DNA from: a bacterium
GTDB lineage: Bacteria > Babelota > Babeliae > Babelales > Vermiphilaceae
Direction of reading: 5' to 3'
Assembly: GCA_030672115.1 (NCBI GenBank)
Contig: DAOVGZ010000001.1
Location: 1-33,872 of the forward strand
DNA length: 33,872 bases
A model generated the notes under the pieces. That model saw only the letters and a program-made list of their open reading frames with translations, searched no databases and was not told the DNA's origin. Within the stretch, counting starts at the first letter, position 1. Each line of letters begins with the position of its first letter. Shown piece by piece: positions 23,026 to 32,800 of the stretch. The position numbers and the translations under genes were made by a program.

Positions 23026-23217
23026 ATGTACAATGTTATAGGCAGTATTTTTAGGTTTTCATTAGGTTTAACCGTTATGACTTCTACCAAAATGTATGGT
23101 ATTATGAAATCTAATTTACTCTTTTTTAGTGGACACTTGCCTAGATTAATAAAATTTATGTCTACTATAGAAGTAAGAAAAAAAAATAAGATTCAAGATA
23201 CGTGGGAACCTATATGA
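23026..23217 (+). CDS. Possible short leader ORF overlapping secA
   Basis: 63 codons from ATG 23026, ending in TGA 23215-23217 that overlaps the secA ATG 23214 (ATGA). The peptide begins MYNVIGSIFRFSLGLTVMTS, is moderately hydrophobic at its N-terminus and ends with a basic stretch and QDTWEPI. A longer version needs a TTG at 22918, upstream of the likely promoter. No Shine-Dalgarno sequence and no known arrest motif are seen. It may be chance; the coupling overlap and position before secA are the only arguments for it. Confidence 0.25.
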   Translation: MYNVIGSIFRFSLGLTVMTSTKMYGIMKSNLLFFSGHLPRLIKFMSTIEVRKKNKIQDTWEPI

Positions 23218-25748
23218 TTACAAGTCTGATTGCAAAAATAATCGGTACAAAAAATTCACGAGAAATTAAACGATTGCGCACTATAGTTTACAAAATTAAT
23301 TCTTTTGAGGCTGAAATAAGATCTCTTTCGGATGCACAACTTGCGCTTAAAACAAATGACTTTCGTGAACAAATAGCCAAAGGTCGTTCTCTCGATTCTT
23401 TATTGCCTGAAGTTTATGCAGTTGTTCGAGAAACAGCGTGGAGACAAATAGGCGAGAGGCATTATGACGTACAGTTAATTGGTGGCATTGTAATGCATGA
23501 AGGTAAAATTGCAGAAATGCGTACAGGTGAAGGTAAAACATTAGTTGCTACTCTTCCTCTTTATTTAAATGCTCTTTCTGGTAAAGGTGCTCATCTGGTT
23601 ACTGTTAATGATTATCTTGCAAAACGTGATGCAAAATGGATGGGGCCAATTTATAAATTTTTAGATATGTCTGTTGGGATTTTACAAAACTCTTCTTCTG
23701 ATAAAGAAAGAAAAGATGCATACGGTTGCGATATTATGTATGCAACTAATAATGAGCTTGGTTTTGATTATTTGCGCGATAATATGAAGTTCAGGGTTGA
23801 AGATTATGTCCAACGCCCTTTGAATTTTTCTATTGTTGATGAAGTTGACTCTATTTTGATTGATGAAGCGCGAACGCCGCTTATTATTTCTGGTGGTGCA
23901 GATAAAAGTAGTAGTTTGTATTCTACCGCTGACAAAGTTGCAAGACGTTTAAAACCAAAAGATGATTACGAGGTTGATACAAAAGATCGTTCTGTGCAAA
24001 TGACAGAATCTGGTGTTGATAAAGTTGAATCAGCATTTAACGTAAAAAATCTTTACAATATAGAAAATATAAATCTTTTACATCATGTTTCTCAGGCGTT
24101 AAAAGCAAATTCTTTGTTTCGACGTGACGTTGATTATGTGGTAAAAGATGGTGAAGTTCTTATTGTTGATGAATGTACAGGACGTATTTTACCAGGAAGA
24201 AGATATTCAGATGGCTTGCATCAGGCACTAGAAGCTAAAGAGGGTGTTGATATCGCAAGAGAAAGTCATACACTTGCATCCATTACTCTTCAAAATTACT
24301 TTAGATTGTACAAAAAACTTTCTGGAATGTCTGGTACAGCTGTTACAGATGCTGAAGAATTTCATAAAATTTACAAATTAGATGTTATTGTTGTTCCAAC
24401 CAATAAGCCGATTATTAGAAATGATAAATCGGATCTTATTTTTTTAACACAATTATCAAAATATAAATCTATTGCTGAAGATGTTCAAGAACGTCATAAA
24501 AAAGGACAGCCGGTTTTAATTGGTACTGTTGCAATTGAAACATCAGAAATATTGAGTCATATTTTAACGTCAAAAGGCGTTCCTCATGAAGTGTTAAATG
24601 CTAAACAGCATTTGAGAGAAGCAGATATTGTTGAACATGCTGGTAAGCCTGGACAAATAACAATCGCGACAAATATGGCTGGACGTGGTACCGATATTAA
24701 ATTAACTGCAACATCAAAAGATGCGGGTGGTCTTTATATTTTAGGAACCGAACGACACGAGAGTAGGCGTATTGATAATCAGTTGCGTGGTCGTGCTGGT
24801 CGTCAGGGTGATCCTGGTGAATCACGTTTTTATATTTCACTTGAAGATGAATTAATTAAAAATTTTGCAGGAGATACGCTTAAAAATAATATGCAGCGAT
24901 TTGGTATGCAAGATGATGAAGTTATTGAATCAAAGTATGTTTCTAAGATCATTGAACGTTCACAAGAAAAAGTTGAAAAACGAAACTTTGAAATTCGTAA
25001 ACATCTAATTGAATATGATGATGTGCTTAATCAGCAACGAACAGTTGTTTATACCTATCGTCGAGCAGCTCTTGAAGGTGAAAATGATATCTATGGTCTT
25101 GTTCGTGATTTAATTACCAAAGCAGCACAAACTATTGTTCATCGTGTTTGTCCTGTTCGTAAAATGAATTCTGAACAGGCAGATAAAATGTATCAGATGG
25201 TTGCGCAGTTGACTGGTCTTACATCAGATGACCTTGTAAAGCAGGGTTTAAATGAAAAAAATAGTGATGAATTTAAAAAAGATTTAGTTAATCTTTTACT
25301 TTCTCGTTACCAATTGTACAGAAAGCAACAACAAGACGAAGTTATTCAAGAAGCAGAAAAATGGCTTATTTTAGAAACAATAGATCAAGCGTGGAAACAG
25401 CATATGGTTAACCTTGATCATCTAAAAGAAGGTATTGGTCTTCGTGGTTGGGGACAAAAAAATCCACTTATTGAATATAAACGTGAATCATTTGCAATGT
25501 TTCAGGATATGATGGAGCATGTCAGATTTGATATTGTTCATCATATTTTCCACTTAAACCTAGAACGATTCGATTCTCAAGGAATAGAAGAAAAACGTGA
25601 GCGTGAACTTGATGAATTAAATATGTCTGCTGGCGCAACAGATGAAGGTGCCGTAGAGCAGCGTATATCAGATAAAATAGGTCGCAATGACCCGTGTCCG
25701 TGTGGATCTGAAAAAAAATATAAAAAATGTTGTGGAAAAGGAAAATAA
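23214..25748 (+). CDS. secA: Preprotein translocase ATPase SecA
   Basis: Motor that drives unfolded proteins through SecYEG. Walker A MRTGEGKTLVATLP (near residue 102), DEAD-type box VDEVDSILIDEARTPLIISG, preprotein cross-linking domain after that, second nucleotide-binding domain with NMAGRGTDIKL and the arginine fingers QLRGRAGRQGDPGESRFYIS, then the helical scaffold. The C-terminus carries the zinc motif CPCGSEKKYKKCC, the part that binds SecB or ribosomes in other bacteria. Length 844 is normal. I chose ATG 23214 over GTG 23202: MITSLIAKIIGTKNSREIKR is the usual SecA beginning. It serves the many signal-peptide proteins in this window. Confidence 0.97.
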   Translation: MITSLIAKIIGTKNSREIKRLRTIVYKINSFEAEIRSLSDAQLALKTNDFREQIAKGRSLDSLLPEVYAVVRETAWRQIGERHYDVQLIGGIVMHEGKIAEMRTGEGKTLVATLPLYLNALSGKGAHLVTVNDYLAKRDAKWMGPIYKFLDMSVGILQNSSSDKERKDAYGCDIMYATNNELGFDYLRDNMKFRVEDYVQRPLNFSIVDEVDSILIDEARTPLIISGGADKSSSLYSTADKVARRLKPKDDYEVDTKDRSVQMTESGVDKVESAFNVKNLYNIENINLLHHVSQALKANSLFRRDVDYVVKDGEVLIVDECTGRILPGRRYSDGLHQALEAKEGVDIARESHTLASITLQNYFRLYKKLSGMSGTAVTDAEEFHKIYKLDVIVVPTNKPIIRNDKSDLIFLTQLSKYKSIAEDVQERHKKGQPVLIGTVAIETSEILSHILTSKGVPHEVLNAKQHLREADIVEHAGKPGQITIATNMAGRGTDIKLTATSKDAGGLYILGTERHESRRIDNQLRGRAGRQGDPGESRFYISLEDELIKNFAGDTLKNNMQRFGMQDDEVIESKYVSKIIERSQEKVEKRNFEIRKHLIEYDDVLNQQRTVVYTYRRAALEGENDIYGLVRDLITKAAQTIVHRVCPVRKMNSEQADKMYQMVAQLTGLTSDDLVKQGLNEKNSDEFKKDLVNLLLSRYQLYRKQQQDEVIQEAEKWLILETIDQAWKQHMVNLDHLKEGIGLRGWGQKNPLIEYKRESFAMFQDMMEHVRFDIVHHIFHLNLERFDSQGIEEKRERELDELNMSAGATDEGAVEQRISDKIGRNDPCPCGSEKKYKKCCGKGK

Positions 25749-25770
25749 AATTCTTTTTTTATAAAATGTA

Positions 25771-25808
25771 AAAGAAGCTCCGATAAAATTCGGAGCTTCT
25801 TTTTTTTG
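25771..25808 (+). terminator. Rho-independent terminator after secA
   Basis: AAAGAAGCTCCGA (25771-25783) pairs with TCGGAGCTTCTTT (25790-25802), loop TAAAAT, followed by a T-run. It may also act for the converging gene at 25832. Confidence 0.9.
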
Positions 25809-25831
25809 TAGAAATTTTTGATTTTTTAGGA

Positions 25832-26251
25832 TTATTTTTTTTCTGGTGATGGTGGCGCAGGTGCAAATAACATTGGAGTCCCATCATCTGACTGGCAATC
25901 AAGTTTTTTATTGTTTTTTAGTGCGGTGCGATACTGACAATATAATTTTATTTTTTCATCGTAAGCATTTTCTATATTTTCCCAAATTTTTTCTAGTTTT
26001 GCCTTTTGTTTTTTTGATGTGTCTTTTTTTATTGTGTTATGCAGTTTTTTAGCATCAAGATATTTTTTATTGAGGTTTTTAATTAATTGATTAATATCAT
26101 CCGTATTTTTTGGACATAAAGCATCGTACCACATAAGGGTGCTTTTGAGTTTAAGTTTGCTTATCATGTCTGGTATTGATGGTTCTGCATTTTTGGTTGA
26201 ATATACAAAAATAATACTTGCAAAAGCTGCGATGATAAATATTTTTTTCAT
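25832..26251 (-). CDS. Small secreted protein with cysteines and a proline-rich end
   Basis: 139 residues. Signal peptide MKKIFIIAAFASIIFVYSTK with likely cleavage after NA near residue 22. The mature part is helical and Lys-rich (LIKNLNKKYLDAKKLHNTIK) with three Cys (CPKN, YCQY, DCQS), and ends in FAPAPPSPEKK. No family recognised. AAAGGAAT lies before the ATG. No co-directional neighbour within 100 bases upstream; the preceding minus-strand transcript is closed by the terminator at 26349-26396. Confidence 0.6.
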   Translation of the reverse strand: MKKIFIIAAFASIIFVYSTKNAEPSIPDMISKLKLKSTLMWYDALCPKNTDDINQLIKNLNKKYLDAKKLHNTIKKDTSKKQKAKLEKIWENIENAYDEKIKLYCQYRTALKNNKKLDCQSDDGTPMLFAPAPPSPEKK

Positions 26252-26348
26252 TACATTATTCCTTTTTTTTTCGAAAGTATGATCTTACAAGAAAAAAGTA
26301 ACATGTTATTATTTATTGTTTCAATGATTTTAAAAATATTTTTAAAGC

Positions 26349-26396
26349 AAAAAAAAGGCGGAGAAAACAGGTTAAAAAATAACCTAATTTCTCCGC
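26349..26396 (-). terminator. Rho-independent terminator (minus strand)
   Basis: GCGGAGAAA (26358-26366) pairs with TTTCTCCGC (26388-26396), with an inner AGGTT/AACCT helix (26369-26373, 26381-26385). Reading the minus strand, the stem is followed by eight T. Terminates the transcript carrying the 79-residue protein and the structured element. Confidence 0.88.
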
Positions 26397-26399
26397 TAG

Positions 26400-26495
26400 T
26401 TTGAAATCTTTTGGTTCAAAGCTAGATATCACAAGATATCTTACTTTACAGCAATACAATCATCACTGACTGTAGCTTAACCAATAGATTTCAAA
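26400..26495 (-). ncRNA. Structured RNA element (3' UTR or small RNA)
   Basis: Nested helices found by eye: TTTGAAATC (26400-26408) with GATTTCAAA (26487-26495); after a 2x2 internal loop TTGGTT (26411-26416) with AACCAA (26479-26484); after a 2-base bulge AAGCTA (26419-26424) with TAGCTT (26473-26478). Inside is a hairpin GATATC-ACAA-GATATC (26425-26440), and possibly CAG/CTG (26449-26451, 26470-26472). In total 21 bp close a junction of about 48 bases. A minus-strand terminator follows by four bases. No match to tmRNA, SRP RNA, 6S, RNase P or tRNA that I can see. It lies 20 bases past the stop of the 79-residue gene on the same strand, so it is either a 3' UTR element or a processed small RNA. 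Confidence 0.45.
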
Positions 26496-26514
26496 TTTTT
26501 TATTAATGTAGAAA

Positions 26515-26754
26515 TTATTCTGTTTGCCCTTCTACATTGCCTTCTAAATCTTTAATTACTTGTTGTTCAGCTTCTTCCAGTTTTTTAAGTTCTTCTTCTG
26601 TTAATTTAGCTTCATCTACTGTTGGTCGAGTGTATTCCATTGTTGCTGGTGCTTCTTTAACTTTTTTAGTGAAAAATTTAGCAACAAGACCGACTGAAGA
26701 AACAATAACAAATAAAGCAAAAAGCCCTATAAATAAACTATTTTTTTTATTCAT
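26515..26754 (-). CDS. Small single-pass membrane protein
   Basis: 79 residues. One TM helix at about 6-27 (NSLFIGLFALFVIVSSVGLV), then a short basic stretch (KFFTKKVK) and an acidic helical tail (LTEEELKKLEEAEQQVIKDL). The basic residues after the helix suggest a cytoplasmic C-terminus, with the positive-inside rule not decisive because the N-terminus is also basic. No family recognised. A strong AAGGAGAAAAAGC precedes the ATG and a near-consensus promoter lies upstream, so it should be well expressed. Confidence 0.65.
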   Translation of the reverse strand: MNKKNSLFIGLFALFVIVSSVGLVAKFFTKKVKEAPATMEYTRPTVDEAKLTEEELKKLEEAEQQVIKDLEGNVEGQTE

Positions 26755-26786
26755 GCTTTTTCTCCTTTTTAATTTTTATATTCTTT

Positions 26787-26815
26787 TGTATAGCTCCCTA
26801 GCCCTACATACACAA
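26787..26815 (-). promoter_or_regulatory. Sigma70-type promoter of the 79-residue membrane protein
   Basis: Minus strand: -35 TTGTGT (26815-26810), exactly 17 bases, -10 TATACA (26792-26787), about 33 bases before the ATG at 26754. With the terminator at 26349-26396 it defines a transcript of roughly 430 bases. Confidence 0.5.
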
Positions 26816-26907
26816 GATTAGTCTTTTTTTGTTTCTAATTGCAATATTTTATCTATATTTGTTTTACATTAGGCTTCTGGAGCTGCAATTAAAAGTTCAG
26901 AAGGTTG

Positions 26908-27960
26908 TTATTTTCTTGCTAAAAAATATTTTTTTGCGGTTTGAATGATCGTTTTTAGGTCGGAATACTCTGGTTTCCAGTCTAAAATGGAAAAAGCTTT
27001 TGATGGATCAGCTACTAAAATTGCTGGATCGCCAGCTCTTTTTGGGCTTAAAATTTTTTTTATGCTGCAATTGCAGGCCTTTTCAACCTCTTTTACCATT
27101 TGTATAACAGAAATACCTTGTCCTGTTCCAAGGTTAAAGCAATCTGAAGGGTTATTATTATTAAGATGTTCAAGAGCTTTGTGGTGTGCATTTGCAAGGT
27201 CCCAGACATGTAAATAGTCTCTGATACAACTTCCATCTTTTGTTTCATAATCATCACCAAAGATATAAAATCGTTTTTTTTCGTAAGCGGCATGTAAAAT
27301 AAGTGGGATAAGGTGAGTTTCTGGGTGGTGTTGCTCTCCAAGGTTATAGTCTGGCATTGCACCAGCAGCATTAAAGTAGCGAAGTGCAACAAATTCAAGT
27401 CCATATGCCTGTTGAAAATCGTTGAGTGCCATTTCTATGATGAGTTTATTGTTTCCATAGGGGTTGATTGGGTTTTTGGGATGATTTTCAACAAGAGGAA
27501 GGTATTGTGGATTGCCGTATACAGCGCAACTAGAAGAAAAAATAATTTTTTTAATATTGTGTTCAGTCATGGTCTCAAGAAGTTGTAATGTTTTTATCAC
27601 ATTGTTGTTATAAAATGATTTTGGATTTCTTACAGATTCGCCAACTTCAATAAGTGCAGCAAAATGCAAAACAGCATGAATATTATTATTTTTAAAAATA
27701 TCGGCAAGTATTTTTTGATCAGAAAAATCATGGTTTAAAACAATAATAGAATTGTCCGGCTCTAGGCTGTTTTTAAAATAACGCTTTCCTGCTTTAAATT
27801 TTTTAACAACAAATGGAGTTGGTAATTTTTGATTGTGACAAAAAGTATCAATAGCAAGAATGTTATATCCTTGTAGGTGTAAAAAAAGGGCGGTATGGGA
27901 CCCAATATAGCCAGCACCACCGGTAATAAGTACAGTTGGTTTTTTGTTTATTTGTAACAT
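26908..27960 (-). CDS. galE: UDP-glucose 4-epimerase
   Basis: Interconverts UDP-glucose and UDP-galactose (Leloir pathway; precursor for surface sugars). Extended SDR fold: NAD-binding ITGGAGYIGSHTALFL (12-27), catalytic SSSCAVYG with the Ser, and Tyr-x-x-x-Lys as YGNNK near residue 169; RYFNAAGAMPD, HLIPLILHAA and RDYLHVWDLANAH follow as in GalE. At 350 residues it is slightly longer than usual (338), partly from a loop after residue 45 (KKFKAGKRYFKN). AAAGGAACC precedes the ATG. With glk it points to sugar handling from hexose to nucleotide sugar, which could feed the TMTC-like enzyme (inference). Confidence 0.95.
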   Translation of the reverse strand: MLQINKKPTVLITGGAGYIGSHTALFLHLQGYNILAIDTFCHNQKLPTPFVVKKFKAGKRYFKNSLEPDNSIIVLNHDFSDQKILADIFKNNNIHAVLHFAALIEVGESVRNPKSFYNNNVIKTLQLLETMTEHNIKKIIFSSSCAVYGNPQYLPLVENHPKNPINPYGNNKLIIEMALNDFQQAYGLEFVALRYFNAAGAMPDYNLGEQHHPETHLIPLILHAAYEKKRFYIFGDDYETKDGSCIRDYLHVWDLANAHHKALEHLNNNNPSDCFNLGTGQGISVIQMVKEVEKACNCSIKKILSPKRAGDPAILVADPSKAFSILDWKPEYSDLKTIIQTAKKYFLARK

Positions 27961-28039
27961 TAAAGGTTCCTTTTTTTGCAGAAAAAATTTTTCATCACAT
28001 GCTACCGTATAAAAAAAATAATTCCTACTAACTAACCTC

Positions 28040-28067
28040 TTGCATTTTTTTTTATGATTTTTATAAA
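28040..28067 (+). promoter_or_regulatory. Putative promoter of the outer-membrane protein operon
   Basis: TTGCAT (28040-28045), 16-base spacer, TATAAA (28062-28067), about 58 bases before the ATG at 28126. Confidence 0.4.
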
Positions 28068-28125
28068 GTCTTTACAGTTGTAAATATATTTTTTGAAAAA
28101 AAATAATTATAAAAAAGGAGTTTTG

Positions 28126-29826
28126 ATGAAATATTTTAAATATATCTGTGCTTGCATAGGTATCTTAACGGCACATTCTTTTTTTGCTTTTACGAATGGA
28201 AAATCAGCATTTGTTCAACGCGGACAAGAAACAGATCTTGTAAGAAGGTTTGAAAATAATAGTATGCAAAAGGTTGATGAGTATAGTTGTTATACTTTTC
28301 GGTTAATTCCAGAATATATGCGTTCGTTTCGTTCATGTAGAATAGCAAAACATTTTTTTGGATCAAATACTCTTGGTTTTTCTGGCAGTAGAGTAGAAAA
28401 TAGATGCTCAAAAAATATTTTGGCAGATTATTTTGGATTACCTTCAGATTTTATAAGTAGAGTTTATTTTAAGCCTAAGATACAAGACTTTGTGCTTGAT
28501 GGTGGTATTCGTTTGAATATGGATTTTATTACCCAAGGCTTATATGTACAGTTTTGGACGCCGCTTGTGCACACTCGTTGGGATATGTGCATGAGTGAAA
28601 ATGTTTCAGTTCCTGGTAGTAACTTTCACCCTGCTGGCTATTTATCCGGTGACAATATACGACTAGAAAGAAATCAGTTACCCAAAGATGTAAAATCAGT
28701 ATTTGCAGGTGGAACAACTTTTGGTGATATGCAAGATCCATTACGGTACGGAAAAATTGGATGCAAACAAAAAAGAACCGCCATTGCAAATGTAAAAGCA
28801 CAGTTCGGTTGGGACTTTACAAAAAAAGATGATTACCAGTTTGGTGGTTATGCCGTTGTTGTTGCGCCTACAGGCAATAAAAGAACAGCCCAATATTTAT
28901 TCGAGCCAATTATTGGTAACGATAATCATTGGGAATTAGGAATTGGTTTAAATGGTCGTTGGGATTGTTGGAAAAATAAAGAAGAAACAAAAAGTGTAAG
29001 TTTATTTGGGGAAGCTCAAGTATCACATATGTTTGCTAGTTGGCAAAAAAGATCATACGACTTTAAAACAAATGGTCGTGGCAGCAGATACATGCTTATT
29101 ACAAAATTAGATGCTTTGCGTGATAACATTTTGGAAGTACCTGCAGGAACCGTTCCTGAATTGCAATACACTGGTCATTTATTCCATGCGATTAATAAAA
29201 CAACCTTAGATAGTAAAATAAAAGTTGGTGTGCAAGCAGATATTATGCTTGGTCTTACGTATGCAACTGACGCGTGGTCATTTGATTTTGGTTATAATTT
29301 CTGGGCGCGTAGTGCAGAAAAACTTTCTTGTCGTCAAAAATTTCAAGATGGTATGTTTGCAGCAAAAGGAGATGCACAATTGTATGGATATTTTGCATCT
29401 GGAGGAAAGCAAGTTGGTGTTGCGCTTAATGGAACTAATAGTAACGCTACAGTGCGTGCCGGGAATGGAAATACTGATTTTACCAATAGCAATGTTGATA
29501 ACGCTGTTATTGCACGAGAAACTGCTACTCCAAGTAACTTAACCGCTCCAACAGCACTAGATGCTATTGATCTTTCTGGTATTTCTCCGCAACCTGTTAA
29601 CGGCTCATCTGAGCCGGTTTTACTTTCTGATAGTGATATTGATTTTTGTTCAGCATTACAATCTCGCGCAATATCAAACAGTTTTTTTATTCGTTCATTT
29701 TATGATTGGAAAGAGAAAGAAGAATGGACTCCACATGTTGGTTTTGGTTTAAAAGTTGAATTTGGGAATAAATGTTCTGCTATATCTCAATTTGGTGTGT
29801 GGCTAGAGCTTGGTTGTTCTTGTTAA
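28126..29826 (+). CDS. Probable outer-membrane beta-barrel protein
   Basis: 566 residues. I chose ATG 28126 because AAAGGAG precedes it and the signal peptide is then complete (MKYFKYICACIGILTAHSFF, then AFTNG). The mature part is rich in Gly, aromatic and alternating residues typical of beta strands: LDGGIRLNMDFITQGLYVQF, WELGIGLNGRWDCW, KIKVGVQADIMLGLTYAT and WSFDFGYNFWARS. It ends with two strand-like stretches, HVGFGLKVEFGNK and SQFGVWLELGCSC; the last residue is Cys rather than the usual Phe or Tyr. Several Cys occur in the mature part. A Thr/Asn/Ala-rich loop lies near 430-490. Porin or adhesin roles are equally possible. It lies 21 bases before the next large secreted gene, so one operon. 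Confidence 0.7.
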   Translation: MKYFKYICACIGILTAHSFFAFTNGKSAFVQRGQETDLVRRFENNSMQKVDEYSCYTFRLIPEYMRSFRSCRIAKHFFGSNTLGFSGSRVENRCSKNILADYFGLPSDFISRVYFKPKIQDFVLDGGIRLNMDFITQGLYVQFWTPLVHTRWDMCMSENVSVPGSNFHPAGYLSGDNIRLERNQLPKDVKSVFAGGTTFGDMQDPLRYGKIGCKQKRTAIANVKAQFGWDFTKKDDYQFGGYAVVVAPTGNKRTAQYLFEPIIGNDNHWELGIGLNGRWDCWKNKEETKSVSLFGEAQVSHMFASWQKRSYDFKTNGRGSRYMLITKLDALRDNILEVPAGTVPELQYTGHLFHAINKTTLDSKIKVGVQADIMLGLTYATDAWSFDFGYNFWARSAEKLSCRQKFQDGMFAAKGDAQLYGYFASGGKQVGVALNGTNSNATVRAGNGNTDFTNSNVDNAVIARETATPSNLTAPTALDAIDLSGISPQPVNGSSEPVLLSDSDIDFCSALQSRAISNSFFIRSFYDWKEKEEWTPHVGFGLKVEFGNKCSAISQFGVWLELGCSC

Positions 29827-29847
29827 AAATTATAAAAAGGAATTTTT

Positions 29848-32800
29848 GTGAAAAAACTTTTATGGTTACTCAGTTTTGTATGTTTTTGGACAAATATACA
29901 GGCACAAGATTTTACGTTTACTAAGAAGAATGTATGTACTATGGAAGTACCAGCTTTTGAGGCTCAACTTATTTATTTAAAAAGAAATAATTTTTCTGTT
30001 TTTTATGAAAGTCCTAAAACAAAAGAGTGTGCACAAAAATTATTAAAAGATTTTGTACAACAGTTTGGAAGGGGTGCCTTTAAGCGAGCAGGTTGGACTG
30101 CATCAGAATTAGGGTTAACGTTGCCGCCAGAAGATATTACAGCCAGTGAGTTTGCAAAGAAACTTGGTTATAAAAGTTCTGATGCCTTAGAAGCGGTTGT
30201 AAAAAAAATAAAATCAAATGTTGATGTAAGTGGATCTGGTAAGTTGGCGCAACTTTTAAAAGATTTGGGTATTGCGCAAGACGATCTTGAAAAGATGATT
30301 GATATCTACAAAGAACTTGGGCAAGACAGTGATGGTTTTATTGATATTATTACAAGATTTAGAGAAGGAAAATTAACAGAGAATCCTGAAGATTTTGTTC
30401 TTGGAGAAGAAGAAGAAGACGATGATGAAGATGATGATGGGGATGTTCCACCACCTCCTGGTGATGATGATGATGATATTCCGCCGCCTCCTGGTTTTGA
30501 TGAGCCAGTAAAAAAGAAGGTAAAAAGAGAAGACCAGGAAGATTGGGGAAAAATATTTGAAATTATAGTAGAAGTAAAAAAAGCAGTAAAAAAAATCATT
30601 GTGCAACAAAGAAAAACAGCAGAAGAAGTAAAAAATGATAAAAATGCGCAAAAAGCATCTGATGAATTTTTAATTGATCAACTAATGCATTATGGGACGA
30701 TTGTTGAGCCAGGAAAAGGCATTTACCCGTATTTTTTAAGATTAAAACAGGATTTTGATGATGCACTTAAAAATAATAATAATTTTGTTCATTTAGATGA
30801 ATATAAAAAATTATTTGATGGGCAAAAAGATTCAATTTTTTATAAATTTCTTGAAGAAAATATAACATTAGAAAAGATGGAAGAATTACATAAAGGCCTA
30901 AGCAAAGATGGTGGAGGAGATCTTTTAAATAAAAAGTTTATTCCAATGTTTGAAAAACTTTTTTTTGATAAAAATATTTTGCAGAAGAAAAAAGAATATT
31001 TTATAACGTTACTTGTTAATTTTATTGTAAGTATTAGAAAAACAAAATCTGGCGATAGAATTAATTCAGATGTTGTTGCTTTTAATGCAATTGAATTAGC
31101 TTTAAAGCAAAAAAATGAAAAGGTAATGGAAGATCTTGCAAAAAGAATTGATATTCTAAGAGCTAATCCTAAATTTTTAAAATATGATGGCCTTATTGGG
31201 CAAGAAGCTATGAACAAAATGAATATGCAAAAGAGTAAGATGGATCAATCATATTTTATTCCATTACTTTTAAGTTTAAGACTTTATGAAGGTGCTTCAA
31301 TTCAACCAAAAGCACAAGAATTTAAAAGTTTTGGTACTTTTATTCAAAAGCTAAATAAACAGCTTTTTTTTGATCCGGAAGAGTTAACTTTTAGTTTGAA
31401 ATTAGATGAATCTTTAAACAAGAAGTTAAAAAAGGTTGTAAATATTAAAAAGGAAAGTTTAGTTGGAGTATTTGATCTTTTTACTGTTGTTACAAAAAAA
31501 ATTAAAAATATAAAAAATAAAATAGAGTTAATAATATTTTTAGGAGCGTTGCCAGAAAAAAAGATTGATACTGATACTCGTGATTCTTTAGTAGAAGAAT
31601 TAAAAAAAGATAAAAAAAATATTAAGATTGATTTTTTAGTGTCAAAAATGAACGCTTTTGTGGGCAAAGAAATTAAAATTAAAGATCTTTTGCTAAGACT
31701 TATAGAAAAAGAAGAGACATTATCAGAAAAAATAGATGGTGTTTTGGCTTCAGTAAAAACAAATAAAAATATTGATTTATATAGTGAATTAAAAAAAATA
31801 CCTGAAATTAAGGAAATGGTAGAATTAATTTTTAGATATCCTTATAGAAATCCATTTACAGTAAGGGACTTTTTAAAAAGAAATGATGTTCTTGGAGCTA
31901 ATAATGTTGCAAAATATGGAGACTCATTTTTTGTAAGAAAAATAAAGCCTTATGGCCTTTTGATAAAAGTATTGATTGATATTTTAAAGCTTACTGATAG
32001 AAAGAAATATCCTAATAAATATATTATCGTAAAAGAAGTTTTGAAGGGATTGAGTTCTGTAGGTCTTCCGAATGTTTTGTATGATTTATTTACTACAGCA
32101 GAGATTGATCTTATTGGTTTAAGTGAGAGTTTGAAAACTCTTTATTTTCAAAATGATTTGTTTAAAGAATTTCAAAGAGATTTTGATAATAAAACAGTTG
32201 AAAATACAATTAAATCATTTAATAATTTTATAGCAGATGCAAATATGGATGTAGAAAAAACTCCAATGTATCATTTTGCTTTGATTGTATTGCGTAACTT
32301 ATTTCAAGATGCTTTATTAATGGAAGTTTTTGAAGAAATACAAGAGTTAAATAAGGGTGAAAATAAAATAGGCATTAAAAATAAGGTTATTATCGCTGGA
32401 TTGGAAATACCAGAACAAGATAAAACTTCAAGAAAAAAAAGAATTTTATACAAAAGGATTTTTGCCGCGATTAAGGGAAAATTCAGTCTAGTTATAAAGA
32501 TTCTTAACAAAGATATAATTGAATTTTCGAAAGTAAATATTGAAGAAATAGAAAAATCTTTTGAGACGGCAAAAAAAACCATTATAGAAAAAATAAAGGC
32601 AATTGAAGCTCTGCAAAAAAATACTCAAGAGCAAGATAAGTTTGTCAAAGTTATTAAAGATTTTTTTGATAAATCGATGAAAAAGGTTATATCTGTTCAT
32701 CAAAATGTTATTAATTATATAAAAGAACAAAAAGAGTTTACCGAGGTTTATAATGAGATTATTCATCTAAACCATGGTTTTGGAGTTTTGAGTGAAACGC

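Noticed and set aside
26400..26495. tmRNA, tRNA or SRP RNA for the structured element
   Set aside because: No CCA-type acceptor end, no T-loop sequence, no GGAA-type SRP tetraloop and no tag reading frame were seen.
30306..30651. Antisense frames with Ser/Gly/Pro or Phe/Ile/Cys-rich peptides
   Set aside because: They are the reverse reading of the Glu/Asp and PPPPG codons of the 1126-residue gene; no start signals.
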